Source: Microvelia longipes (lineage: Eukaryota; Arthropoda; Insecta; Hemiptera; Veliidae). Taken from it: a stretch of DNA of 64,000 bases. The notes under the pieces were generated by a model. It was not told where the DNA came from. It made no database searches and was given only the letters and a program-made list of their open reading frames with translations. Location: assembly GCA_018340805.1 (NCBI GenBank), contig JACMZG010001914.1, positions 1,782,660-1,846,659 on the forward strand. The letters are read 5' to 3'. Positions 24,634 to 38,029 of the stretch are shown one piece after another. The position numbers were made by a program, and so were the translations under genes. Position 1 is the stretch's first letter. Each line of letters begins with the position of its first letter.

Positions 24634-27225
24634 CATGACAATAACCGCGGAAGCCTTCGCAGTTTATTACCTTACTACAAGGCTGGTATTACAGTTACTA
24701 AGCAACTTCAGGTCTCAAGCAGACTGTCCGAGATTACCCTGATGCTGTTTTAGTAAAAAGGTCGTTTTGAATTTTCTACTGCTAGTTATTGCTCTTTTAG
24801 GAATTTATGTTGACCAAATTCATCGAATTTTTAAATGCTGAAACGAAACGTAGACAGTTAAAAATATTTGTTGCTGATAAATTGTAATAATGTGTTTTCC
24901 ACCTTCATGAAACGTCCTTGTAATTTCTTCAGAAAGAAGGCTCTGATAAGAATAGCTTGTTTTTAACATAATTCCCAAATGACACTTTAAATCGATATTG
25001 TTTGTTTACCTTCCATTTTCTCTTTTGTCAACTTTCGAAGAAATATCTCTGTTTACTTTCAGTCGAGAGCACCATATTTTTGTTTATCCTTTCTTTGAAA
25101 ATACCTCATTAATTTTGCCTGGACATTATAAGGTTATTCATTACTTCTCCATCACGCGCCGCTTGTTTTTTTTTTTATCTTTTCAATTTTCCTCTAATAC
25201 TTTGTGTCATTTCTACGTTTTCTTTCCTTGCGTTAGCTTTCAGTTAGTTCCTAACTGGACCTTGCTCTTTCATGTTATTCATTCAAAGTTCATCCATGGC
25301 ATTCAGCAATTCTTTCAGTTCAGTTTTTCAGCAATTCATTTCCATTTATGTGTAAATATTATTTGATTAATTAATACCAATTTGTTACTTTACAGATTAA
25401 TTATTTTTAATGTATTTCGATTTTATCCTTTCCTTAATGTATTGCCTTTTAATATGTTGAATAGTAAGAAGTTTTATTAAATTTAAATGAGTCTATCTGT
25501 AAAGAATACACCAACACGACTCTACAACTCCTTCTAATTCATACGTCATGATCGCGCACACTTTTTTGACCTTTTGAGATCATTGAGTGCTGAATCATTA
25601 AATGAAATATTATTGATCGTTTGCTTATAAAAAGTATGTATTATAAAGGTTTCATATATTTGGACAGGTACGTTTCGTTGTATATATCGAGTGGCGTAAT
25701 TAAATATAAATAATGGAACATGAATAATTGTTGTAACTACTCGAGAGCTTACTGAGTTTTCCTCTGACGTGAACTTAATTGAAATTAATGCAGGAGTTAG
25801 TAGGAATAGTAATAGTCCTAGTAAAGTAGGAATCAGGTGTACCAACACTGCCTTAAAATAAATAAATCAAATTTTACCTACGGAACCAATGTAATTTCCC
25901 GTTAAAGACAAATATAGACAAATTTTATTATAATTTAAATTTTATCATTGAGGCCTTATCTCGGAAGTATCTACTTACAAGAATTCTTTAATAAATCGTA
26001 AACATCACTACTTATACAAAGTTCTGATCTGACTTTAATAATAAGTATACTTATTATAAGATGTCTTCTGACCGGAGTTCAGCATCGTTACAGCCCTTAG
26101 CTGACGCATTGAAGGCCTCTTCTCTTGATATATCTTAATAATAATACATTTTATAACAATGCTCTGATTCTGATGTATTCCTTATAGTATAGTTGAAGAC
26201 AGAGAGAGATTTGGAATTGCATTATTTATGAGTAACTTGGATTAATTGGAAGAGTGTGGGGAGGGGGTTCAGAAGTCTTCTCCTTCTTTATCTGATGTGC
26301 AGAGTACAGATAATAATTTAACAGAGAGATATCCATAAACCTATTAATTAAGCAAGACTTAGATTGTTTAGCCAAAGGAGCATTCCAAAACAAAATCAAC
26401 CGACTAACGTAGCGAAATTTTTTGTGGTGAGACCTGTTGATTTATTCAATGATTCGAAGTTGGCCCCAGATGCGTGGTTTAAAGCCATCGTTTTTTGCTT
26501 GCATAATTATTCAGTGCAACGACAATTTATTTATAATTATAGACGTTTTATTGGAGCCGTTGGCTTAATTATACGTTCACACTACACTATATTGCCAAAG
26601 AGCCCGTGTGGTGTGTTTATTTTAATTAATGTTTGTAGAAACGTGTTGAGTTGCTATTACACTTCTCTGTTATTAGTTAAAATCCAATATTACTATATTA
26701 ATGTAGACAATATAAACACAAAGGATATTCTATTTACCGTTTGTTTGCTTTTTTCTTGGTAAAAAGCTAATGCTATTCAGTTAATGTTATAAAGTTCCTG
26801 GAAAGGTTTGTGCGGGCGGCGACTCTGATACCTGAGTGCACGTGGCGTGTAGGATGCATTACACTGGGTTAGGGTCACTGTGCAGTGCAAGGTCGCCTCA
26901 GTGCAAGGCCGCTCTGTAATTCACAGTATCGATCATTTCCTCTTCTTTCACTCAGCTTTGCTTATTGTCCCTCGCTAGTTTGCAGTTTTTGAGCAAATCA
27001 TTTCTAATAATGACTTACTGTCTAATTCCTCATAAGTCCTAATATATTTTGGAAATATCTCTGTTGTGGCCATTTAGGTAATTTAAAACGTGTTTCCTCA
27101 TTTCTAAACATGATATTGGATTAATTAAATTCCATTATCTTCTGCTGTAGTTTACATTATTGAAATATATAATTTTTTAAGCGAATTCCCGAAGAAAAAT
27201 GAGCTTATGTCAAGGAGGGGGGTAG
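24634..27225. other. Non-coding stretch
   Basis: Three longer open frames (24998-25366 plus, 25546-25848 minus, 26364-26762 plus) lack recognisable domains and are not called. A moderately GC-rich patch at about 26810-26930 contains the duplicated phrase GTGCAAGGTCGCCTCAGTG / GTGCAAGGCCGC. Confidence 0.5.
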
Positions 27226-27228
27226 TCA

Positions 27229-27306
27229 TGGGTATATATACATACATATATATACATATAATATGTATATATATATAATATTAATATATATATATTATAT
27301 ATATAT

Positions 27307-27359
<53 letters not shown>

Positions 27360-27372
27360 TGTGTGTGTGTAT
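27229..27372. repeat. (AT)n-(GT)n microsatellite
   Basis: Compound AT then GT tract between 'gcgaattcccgaagaaaaat' (about 27181) and 'tcctagacgtttctatgaga'. The same flanks recur near 54120, so the tract is the interior of a dispersed microsatellite-bearing repeat. Confidence 0.8.
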
Positions 27373-27498
27373 GTCATGTCATGCTAGAGATTTTTGTTCC
27401 TAGACGTTTCTATGAGACACAATAACTTTCGAACGCTTTCTCGGATCGAAATGAAACTTGGTAAAAAAAACTCCTCGTAGCAGCTCATAGGCCTCTTG

Positions 27499-29260
<1,762 letters not shown>

Positions 29261-29344
29261 AATTTTACAAAATATAGTAAATTGTATAAATTAATAAATG
29301 ATGAAGCAAAATACCAATAAATACAATAGATAAAACTTACGGAA

Positions 29345-29625
29345 AACATGGGACTCTGGTACCCGGGAACTTTTCCTTACCAAATCGGATTGGCTTATCT
29401 CATCCGCACTGCTATGGAGATTTTAGGGATCAACTAATATATATTGCAGTGCGGACGAGGGAAGCGAGTATCGAGATGGTTGTAACATCATTTATATTGC
29501 CATCGGTCACCCATCAAACAACTGACCTTGCTCGATGCTGCATAACATTAGTAATCTAACAAAAACCCTAGGTATACCAGCCGTATTGAATTATAACTTT
29601 CTGTACTTATTTATTATTAATGGTT
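29345..29625 (-). repeat. 5S-rRNA-related dispersed repeat, copy 3
   Basis: Starts with the GGTACCCGGGAACTTTTCC tail segment. The 5S-like core is at about 29499-29560 on the minus strand (AGCATCGAGCAAGGTCAGT, then GATGGGTGACCGATGG). It directly follows copy A of the 1.77-kb repeat. Confidence 0.65.
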
Positions 29626-29749
29626 TTATGGAGGATGGATTAATGGGTTTTAGCTCCAAAATAATAAATAACACAAATTTTGCATAATAAGGCAAAATTA
29701 GTGTTTTGCCTTTAGTGCATGTATTATTTAAAATAAAGGTAGGTTTTCT

Positions 29750-30030
29750 ATTTAAAATAATATAAAACCAAAATAACGGTCTATAAGTAAAAAACAAAAT
29801 TCGAGCAGAGTGTCGTTTTCGATGTTTTTGAGGTGCTGAATTCAATAAAACACGTCCGAAGGCGATACGACTACTCTAAACTAGAGTGCTCGGGTTCGAA
29901 TAATGGTGACTGTGCATATTTTTTATTATCTTTTTTTAAAGTATTTAAATTAATAACTTCAAAATAATTCTTGCGCGGAGGTCTGCCAGCCGGGGGTAAT
30001 TCCTTTGAAATGTGCGCTTTCTTGCTTTTC
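29750..30030 (+). repeat. Diverged fragment of the 1.77-kb repeat
   Basis: Matches the tandem-unit and GGCGCGGTGG part of copies A and B: CGAGCAGAGTGTCGTTTTC, then CGTCCGAAGGCGATACGAC, then a B-box-like GGGTTCGAAT and GCGCGGAGGTCTGCC. Substantially older than copies A and B. Confidence 0.6.
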
Positions 30031-31690
30031 ATGCCAATTTTGGCTAAATTTTTTCGGTGTATATTTAATTACATGGGGCGATTGCCCTCCTCCCCAGGCT
30101 CCAAAAAAATTGGAGGAAAAATGAAAGAAAAAGAAAATAGCTTAGGCGGCGCAGGTTATTTTTTTTAATTTAGAAAAAAAATCAATTAAAAAGAGCAAAA
30201 TTTTCTTATTAATTAATTTAAAAAACTGCTATTTTGTAAAATTAGGACTGAAAACATTTAATGAATTAACTCCTACCGGAATGGGGCAACTCAGAACATA
30301 AATTTTATATACTCACTCCTGTTGCAAGGTACACCAAAATATAGCTGGAGTTTTGGGAACCCCTGACGTAAATTATTTTGACATGATGCAATTTAAGTTA
30401 TTTAACTTTAGTGATTAGTAGGGCTAAGGGGTTAATCGAATCTGCGAGGAGTTTCACATCTTGCTATGATGTCGGAAATAAGTCGACACGTAGCCGCTAC
30501 GCGGCCTCGGATCAGGCTGGATCCGCGCCTGTCTGTATTGTAGATCTGTGGAATAATATGCTCATTTTCTTTGCAAAATCCAACAAATTAAATAACAAGT
30601 TGTGACGCTATCGCTCAGGTAATTAAAAATATACCGAATGATAAAGCAAAAATTGGATTGAAAATTAAGAAAGAGCGTATTTCACTGAAAATTTGCCCTG
30701 CTTGCGGACGTCCTCACCAGAATTATTTTTAATCAAGTATTTTTTTTCTTTTTGCGGATCACAGAAGTTAACCATAAAGTTTTCGTTGTTTACATGAAAG
30801 GTATTCTATTGTCTCAATAAAATGAGGATGTGTTAATTTTGTGACGTCACACTTCTGTGGCGGCTGTCTTGTCTTGATTTTAATATTATAAGTTTTAAAG
30901 TTACTCTTTCAATATTAAATTTACAAGTCTAGAGGGCTGAAAAAGAAGGAATTTTTAATTACTTTTAACAAAACAAATTTTTAAGTTGAGTCAAGGCTGA
31001 GTTTTCTTTTCACTTTCATTTAATAGGCTTATATAAGAAAATGTAGGGTAGATCTCCAGGGCGGTAGGGAGGCGGGGCGTACTGGGTCACTGAAATGAGG
31101 TTAGGGCAGGTCTTAGTCCGTAAGGCAATCGATTACATTCGTAGAGTCCCTATACAGTTTGGAGCTGTAAGATCTTTTACGACTGAAGCGCTCCTAACAG
31201 AGCTTATTCTTACTAATCTCTCCTAAGAACAACAGTGAACATCCTTAGCCATTTTTGTTCTCTATTTTGAATTATGTAGGTCAGCAAAACGTTCAAAAAT
31301 ATATGTCCTTTACTGGTAGGATTTTTTCTTCCGAAAATTCATTCTTAACGTTATTATTACTTTTTCTTCTCTTAATGTATTTGTAATATTTGTATTTAAG
31401 AAATTTTGACCTGTCCTTTTTTATTTTTATCATATTTTGAACTAAATCTTATTTGATTTTATCATAACAAACTTCTGGCGCGGAGGTCCGCAAGTCGGGC
31501 GAATTCATGTTACAATGCTTTCTTTCGTGATGCATTGCTTGAAGAACCGGATTGTTGGTCTTGTTCAGGTTTTCAGTTTATGCCTCATAGTCGTAAGAGC
31601 AGCACTTCTACTTGTTTTTCAATATTACTTCATTAATAAAGTCACAACAACTTGTATTCTACAAGATTTTTCTATGAATTCGTGCATACA
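30031..31690. other. Non-coding stretch with repeat fragments
   Basis: Small pieces of the 1.77-kb repeat occur at about 30700-30735 (minus) and 31474-31506 (plus, CTGGCGCGGAGGTCCGC). A GC-rich patch with TAGCCGCTACGCGGCCTCGG at about 30489 repeats a phrase found in the hairpin array at 50.5 kb. No gene seen. Confidence 0.5.
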
Positions 31691-31696
31691 CACCCA

Positions 31697-31735
31697 CTAT
31701 ATATATATATATATATATAATATATATATAATAAT

Positions 31736-31788
<53 letters not shown>

Positions 31789-31853
31789 ATATATATAATA
31801 TATATATATATATATTAGTATAATATATCATATTATATATATATTATATATTA
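31697..31853. repeat. (AT)n microsatellite
   Basis: About 155 bp of AT repeat with TATATAAT interruptions. Followed at about 31953 by TAGCGAATTTTTCTC, the flank seen beside other AT tracts. Confidence 0.85.
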
Positions 31854-32173
31854 CTAGTTTTTTTGCCCAATCTATTTTTATAATGTGGGACCACTAAAAC
31901 GGGTTTGGCTATACTCCAAAGTTCGATTCCCAGTATTCCGCCTATCAGATTAGCGAATTTTTCTCAGAGGCGATATTAGGGAATTTGCTTTTTTCAAGAT
32001 TGTTCCAAAGATACTCAACTTCAACTTGAATTCAAGTTTGGGTTTCCAAATTGCCAGAAGATACAATTATGATAGCATCATTAGTTTGGAGTGACCCCCC
32101 TTCTTAGTTTGGAGTGCGATACTTGGTCCTAACTCTAGGATCAAAAAATATAGTTATGTATTTGATTTACTTG

Positions 32174-32881
32174 TTACTTACCCATTTTGACTGACTGAAC
32201 ATCTTTAAATTCAGTAAATAGTGGTGATTGATGGTTAACTTGGATAAAATAACTACCTACTAAATAAATTCCTACTAAAACTTTGACGTGGATGGATAAG
32301 GAAAAATTGTAATAAATGTTGGTTGGACGTTTAGCGATGTACCGAAATTGTTTATTTACCAATATTTTAATATTTTCTTTCCTAAAATAGTAAATATTAT
32401 CAAAAAGGTTTTCTATATTGTATAAGGGAAATGTGTATCCTTGAACTGCCAGTTTGCTCAAGTTGTTTTTTATTTTCCTAGAACAATTTTCCCTTATAGA
32501 TTCTCTGAAAGTCCTTATTTTCGTAAATATATAATTTCCATGAAAATCATTTTTAAACCTTTTAGACCCTGAAATGATCAAAAGAAAAAAATCTTTCATA
32601 ACATTTTTGCACAAATTGCCTGTGTGTAAAAGTTAAAATTAGCTGTCACAATATACTATGTAACCAACAAAATGCAATGCTACATCTGGGAACTGTTCCA
32701 TCATTCGACATTCGTCATCATTGATGGCTCGACATAATGTCATGTCCCACTCTGTTTCGTTAACGCACAGGTCTAACTCATCAGGTGCAACGACAGTCGC
32801 CTGAACTCCACTATGACCTTCAATTCCTAAGAACACTACACTGTAAATATTTACCAGAGACGAGCGGTGGTCTCTTACCAC
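32174..32881 (-). CDS. Possible decayed protein-coding fragment, unidentified
   Basis: Two minus-strand frames lie nearly end to end: 32881-32639 (80 codons) then 32614-32174 (146 codons). The first has a balanced, protein-like composition (acidic stretch ATVVAPDELDLCVNETEWDM, several Cys and Met) unlike the AT-driven frames nearby. The second is Lys/Ile/Tyr-rich. A related stretch of DNA recurs at about 47835-47915, so this is probably part of a transposon gene rather than a host exon. No family is recognised. It may equally be non-coding. Confidence 0.25.
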
Positions 32882-33133
32882 CCATCATACTTGGCAAGCA
32901 AAACGTATATATTTTCTGATAACTTAATGAGTTTTTGTAAAAACATAAATATTTAAAACACAAATATTAGTTGAAAGGGACTCATAGTGTCAACTATTCA
33001 TATTTTGCAAAACTCAGCAGTATTAAGTAGTGACATCAGTCTTATGATATCACTCGAGTCTTCGTTGCTCAATATAATTAGTTGAATGAGCAAAGTTATG
33101 AACAAAAATAGTAATAAAACACTGAAAATAGTA

Positions 33134-33166
33134 AATGTAACACTGAAGTTACTTCAGTGTTACATT
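33134..33166. repeat. 16-bp-arm palindrome
   Basis: AATGTAACACTGAAGT and its exact complement around a single T at 33150. Confidence 0.85.
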
Positions 33167-33169
33167 AAC

Positions 33170-35516
33170 TAGAACCCGTGACACACTAATGTATTACACT
33201 TCTTATCAATGCACTTTTGTATTTGTTGTTTAGTCTGGCAAGTTGTTCTCCTTTTTTGAACCTTCTTTCATTTCCCCTATATTTTTGTTGAGTGAACTGA
33301 TTGTTCTTTATTCAGATTTCAAATTTTTCATTTATAATTTCATTACGAGACAGTTGTTGCTCTGGGGAGTGGCACACCTTGGTAGTGAAATTAAATTATT
33401 TTAATATTTATTTTTCTGGTAAACTTATTTATAAATATTTTCTTCTATTCATTATTCCTAACAATGTTATCTTTCAATACAAAATATCTCTTTATTTTTC
33501 CCTGCATTTTCAATTTCCATATTTCTACGTTGTTAGCGTTGCGTCAATGATCTTGAATTGTATTTATATTTTCTATTTATAAGTTTTGAAGAATTGATGT
33601 TCCTCTTAGAACTCTATGAATCATTGATTAGATTTGCCGCTCCGTAGATGTGTTTCATTTAATATTTTACTCGCCAATCTTTTACTTTTGATTGAATCAG
33701 AAAATTAAATTTTCTAGAGACGTCTTAAAAAAATATTTCTTCCGTTTTTCCATTAATCTTATTTATAGAATGTTATAATATGATGTATGTTTTTGACAAT
33801 AATATTCATTAATCTACTTCCTCTTATCTTCTCTATTTCCTGTTCTAGTCCTTTAGTTTTTAAAGATTTTACAAAGAAAAATGATCATATGAGATTATTG
33901 TCATTGAGAGGGGGTGTTGTTTTTCTGAATCAGGTTTTTTTTTGAATGATCAAGAAATAAAATATATATATATAATATATAATATATATTATATATATAT
34001 ATAGTATATATAGTATATATATATATATATATATTACATCACAAAGTACAGATTCATATTGTCTATGAAATATGAATGGCGTCGAACATACGGAGATGGA
34101 AGTGATACCCCTTTAAGCATTAGATAACCATGACATTCTGAGGACTAGCTTAGCGTGTCCGAAATTTTGAGAAAAACTATCGAGGTACCCTGTACCCGAT
34201 TACTTTCAATTGCAACTTGTATTTTCTATTCTAAATTTAGCTTTAACTCATCATTTTATGGAGCAGATAAAACTCAAAAGTATCAAATTATGTTTTCGTG
34301 TTTCATTTTAATCACGAAAAGTTGGCTGACACGAATAATAATAATTGTTTCAATATACAAATTTCCTGATAAACGCGAGGTGGCAAACCTAGCACAAGTG
34401 GCAAACTTTGTGCTTTGGGGAATATAATTTTGTTGAAATATAAAACGTGAGACATCCCATTATTTCTAGGAACAGCACGTCAGAGAAACAGAACAGGGGA
34501 CAGAGCAGTGACACATTTTCTTGCCATTGTCAAATATTAAAGTGATATTTTATTTTTTACCCTGAAAAAAAGTTTATAATGAAAGTTGTTATTAAATCAT
34601 ATTTTTTTACTTTCAGGGAATTTTTTTATTACGTTTTTTGTAAAAAAAAAGTAGTATTCAATTTCAAGCAAAATAAATATGGATTTAAATTTGAAATTTA
34701 AAAGTTACGTGTCGTAGGACAGGGTTAAGCAAAGTGAAGTCCCCGGACCCCTAGGGGTCTGTGTGATAATTTCAAGGGTTCTGTGGCTAATAACAAAAAA
34801 CCATTTTACCAGAATCCGGAAATATTTTATTACCTAAACTGTTAAAATGCTTTCTATGAATACTAAATCTTTTAGTTATTAAATATGATCTATAAATCAA
34901 GAAATTATCAACTAATTTTTTCATTTGTAAACGGAAATGTTAGTCGGCCAACATATCTCTTGTTAGTTAGAAGGCGGAGAAGTGGGGGTTGCAATATTAA
35001 CTGCCCAGTGTCTGTTTGTTGTTATCACAAGTATAGAGTCTTAATCTTTATCTTAATTGAATTAGAAATATCGAAGGTAACAAAGATATCGATTTTTTGA
35101 GAACTAGACAATCGTGACTTATGATTGGTTATTGTGATTGATAGTAATAGTTTTATTTAATAGCCTTGTGATTTCATTATTGACTGCTGTAGATATTAAG
35201 GATCTATAAAGCGTTTGCTTGATGGTTTAAACAGTCTAGATAAGCTCAAAAATATCCTTAAAACTCAAGTTTTCTTCTGCGGAAAGTTTAGTAGGTTGCT
35301 TCTCATATCGCACTTCAAAACGTAAAATGGAAAAATGGTTAACACTTAGTATATGTTATGATTATTGATATTAGAATGATACGAGAACATATTGGGATCG
35401 CTAAGTTCAATACATCTGACATTAGATCCGTGGGAACTCTGATGTTTATGCGTATCCCTTTAGGGCACCATTTAGACGCTGCGAAGACTTAATGAACCAA
35501 GTGCAAACGAAATTAT
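33170..35516. other. Non-coding stretch
   Basis: An (AT)n tract lies at 33958-34034. A 5S-repeat tail fragment is at about 34170-34205 (GAGGTACCCTGTACCCGATT). A possible hAT-type end is at about 34718 (CAGGGTTAAGCAAAGTG, then ACCCCTAGGGGTC). No gene seen. Confidence 0.5.
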
Positions 35517-35522
35517 CTTTAG
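35517..35522. repeat. Target duplication, left (CTTTAG)
   Basis: Exact 6-bp match to 40924-40929. The two copies flank the AGTAGGGG...CCCCCTACT termini with no gap. Confidence 0.9.
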
Positions 35523-36370
35523 AGTAGGGGGAAAAGGAAGCGTTCTGGAAGCCTCCTCCTCCTCTCTCCTCCGCACACCACGCTCCTCCTCCTCCTCCTC
35601 CTCCTCCTCCTCCTCATCCTCCTCAACCATCTCTTTATAGTTTTAATACCCCCCCCCCTTTGCTGCAAAGTGTAATAACAGAAAACTATAAATATGCTAT
35701 GCATAAGTAATAACAGTAAAATTAAATAAAATGCTTGCATAAAATTGTCCAAGGTAGAAGCGGGATGATTTTAGGTGTGAAATGTAGTAGGAGAAGATCA
35801 CCCTAGATAACAAGTGCTCTCTTAGTAAAAAAGCCTCCCACCACGTCAAGGTGGGAACACATCGGAAGGTGGTACAGTGCCCGTCTCGCACTGTACTTGG
35901 CGACCATCCTCTTTTAAAAAAAAAATATCGCCTCTATATATATTTTTTTTTTGTATTTTTTAATATTTTTAAATTTTTTTTTGTATTTTTTTTAAATTTT
36001 ATTATTTTTTTTTTTTGTATTTTTATATTTTTTTTCTAAGTATTTACAATTACAACTTACATCTCTTTAGCGCCATATAGGTTTACGGGACGCTATGCCA
36101 CGCCAGTGACCTTAAAAGATGGAATATTTGCGGTTTACGGGACGCTATGCACGCCAGGGACCGCTCTGAGGGTTTACGGGTCGCTATGCCACGCCAGGGA
36201 CCCTCTGAGGTTTTAACGGACGCCATGCCAACGCCAGGGACCCCAATTATGGCACGCTTCGCCATATCTAGAGTTCCATCTCGTATTTGCGGCAGCTGCT
36301 GAGACATGAGTGTAAAGGCTATTTAACATATGATTAACACTCTAAGAATAAATCCGAAAAATAAATCCCC
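35523..36370 (+). repeat. Terminal inverted repeat, left
   Basis: From the tip: AGTAGGGGGAAAAGG, (TCC)n, the family motif at 35834-35853, a GTACAGTGC inverted pair (35873-35895), poly-T with ATTTTT blocks, then short tandem units GGTTTACGGG...CGCTATGCCACGCCAGGGACC, then the mirror of the 3' end of the PC4-like frame. It pairs with about 40078-40923 with several small indels. The frames at 35519-35752, 35851-36039 and 36083-36307 are low-complexity or mirror shadows. Confidence 0.85.
35834..35853 (+). promoter_or_regulatory. Conserved TIR motif (CCACCACGTCAAGGTG)
   Basis: Same 19-20 bp word as at 12978, 16081 and 40591. Position and orientation relative to the terminus are the same in both elements. 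Confidence 0.5.
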
Positions 36371-37140
36371 CACAAAATCCGAAACTCAACGTGGCTACAC
36401 ATTATAGAACACCGGTAGTAATCCTAATACGACCAATCCAGAGAGTGAACAGTTGCACGTATACAAGCAGCCATTATTAACATTAACTTCCCAAAAGAGC
36501 CTGAGCAAGCATAGCACTAATTCCTTTTTATATGAATGCTTAAAAGAAGAGGACAAGGGCCTCAGCTAATAACTAACAATAGAATCTATGGATAAAAATC
36601 TAAAGAGGACATTCTCATCCGCGCAGTAAAAGTCTCCCTATTTGACGCCTGCAATTTAAAAATGAGGCAGTAACCCACATCCTTGTCAAAAAAACGAACT
36701 TTTACCCATAATATATCGACAAAAGTGTCGAGTAACCAAAGATTAGATCAATAAGTTATCAAAGTACTAAATACAGATCGCCTCGATACTTAAATAGCAA
36801 TTCATCAAACTCGTCCATCAAACACCGTCTAATCCAGAAAATTAATAATTGAGACAGAAACAAAGAAATCTGTTTTTCATGGATCTTTAGATATCATTTT
36901 GAAAGTAAATTTGCAGTGGTCAAAAGGAATAACCAAGTTCAAACTAAAGATCATAATATCGCCCTCTCGTACCAAACACCAGCGAGCCATAACATTTAAC
37001 CCAAAGAACATTGCCACTCTCAATATATCTACAACACCCTTGAATATCATATAAATAGCGGTAAAGCATCCCTTGACAGCACAGAGTAAGCCGAGATCAA
37101 ACCATCTAGAATACAAGAATCCCGCTTAACATCTTCACCA
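36371..37140. other. Left interior of the element, function unclear
   Basis: Not GC/AT extreme and not repetitive. The longest frame is minus strand 37116-36877 (79 codons, hydrophobic, unrecognised). From about 36800 rightward it is a diverged relative of the inner arm of the 12.3-kb element; 'cttgacagcac' then 'agccgagat' at about 37073-37100 matches 14714-14736. Confidence 0.45.
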
Positions 37141-37164
37141 ATTCATAAACTTATATATTCAATC

Positions 37165-37960
37165 TTTGTTGGAGCCTATAGAGACCAATCTCCACGCCGC
37201 TTTGAGAGAACCCTATAGCAAGAAACGCTGAAATTGTAGCAGCCGATACGAAGCCACATATCAGCACCATTTGGAGCCCTTTAGCAGACCTATATGAAGT
37301 CAAAAATCCAATCCGAGAGCCGGTGTGGAGCCTAATAATGACATGAGAAACCCAATTTTGAGAACCGAGTTGGAGCCTATATGAGCCATTTATAGAATCC
37401 GGTTCGAGCCGAATCTTGAGGAGCTATAAACCATTATAGACCGGAATGCCAATAATCCAGAGAGAGTAGCCCATAGACATTTAGCAGCCGGAGTGAGCCG
37501 AGTATAAACCATTTAGCATCCGGTTGGGGCCTATATGAGCATTTAGAGCCGGAGTGAGCCGAGTATGAGCCATTTGGAGCCATCATGAGCATATGAGCCG
37601 AGTGGAGCAATTTAGAGGCCATCTAGACCGCTTTGGAGCCCTCATATGAGCCATTTAGATCCGAGTAGGAAGCCGAGTATGACCCATAATAGATCCGAGT
37701 TGGAGCCTATATGAACCAGCTGGAGCCGATATGAGCTATTTGGAGCCTATATAAGCTACGTCTGGAGCGAGCCATTGGCCCCTTATGAGCCATTTAAGCC
37801 GGTGTTGAGCACGTGTTGGAGCCTCTATGAGCCATTTGGAGCCGGAGTGGAGACATTTAGAGCCGTGTGGAGCCTATATGAGCCATTTAGAGAGAGTGTT
37901 GAGCCATTTGAGCCTATAAGAGCCGATTTGGAGTTTGTGTTGCATGCTAATATGGGTCTA
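37165..37960. repeat. Diverged GAGCC array inside the element
   Basis: Units such as GGAGCCTATATGAGCCATTT and TTTAGAGCCGGAGTG, the same as the right arm of the 12.3-kb element but more eroded at its left part. It directly precedes the capsid-like gene. The frame at 37775-37996 translates the repeat and is not a gene. Confidence 0.8.
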
Positions 37961-38029
37961 ACTGGAGTTGTTGAAAGCCGCTTCAGCGGTTTTTAGCTTT
38001 CGTTTTAGTATATATATATATATAAGCTA

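Noticed and set aside
24998..25366. 122-codon plus-strand open frame
   Set aside because: Phe/Leu/Ser-rich translation of T-rich DNA, no domain or splice context.
25546..25848. 100-codon minus-strand frame with hydrophobic N-terminus
   Set aside because: Could mimic a signal peptide, but no family, no flanking exons and no supporting context.
26364..26762. 132-codon plus-strand frame
   Set aside because: Longest non-element plus-strand frame, but it has no motif and drifts into AT-driven Tyr/Ile/Asn codons.
34718..34810. Complete hAT element near 34.7 kb
   Set aside because: Only one terminus-like segment (CAGGGTTAAGCAAAGTG) is seen; no partner end or duplication.
35851..36039. Phe-rich frames in the TIRs (also 40359-40629)
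   Set aside because: Poly-T/poly-A tract translations present in mirror image at both ends.
37775..37996. Frame over the GAGCC array upstream of the capsid-like gene
   Set aside because: Its EPF/EPI repeats come from the DNA repeat; it ends before the gene with a stop.
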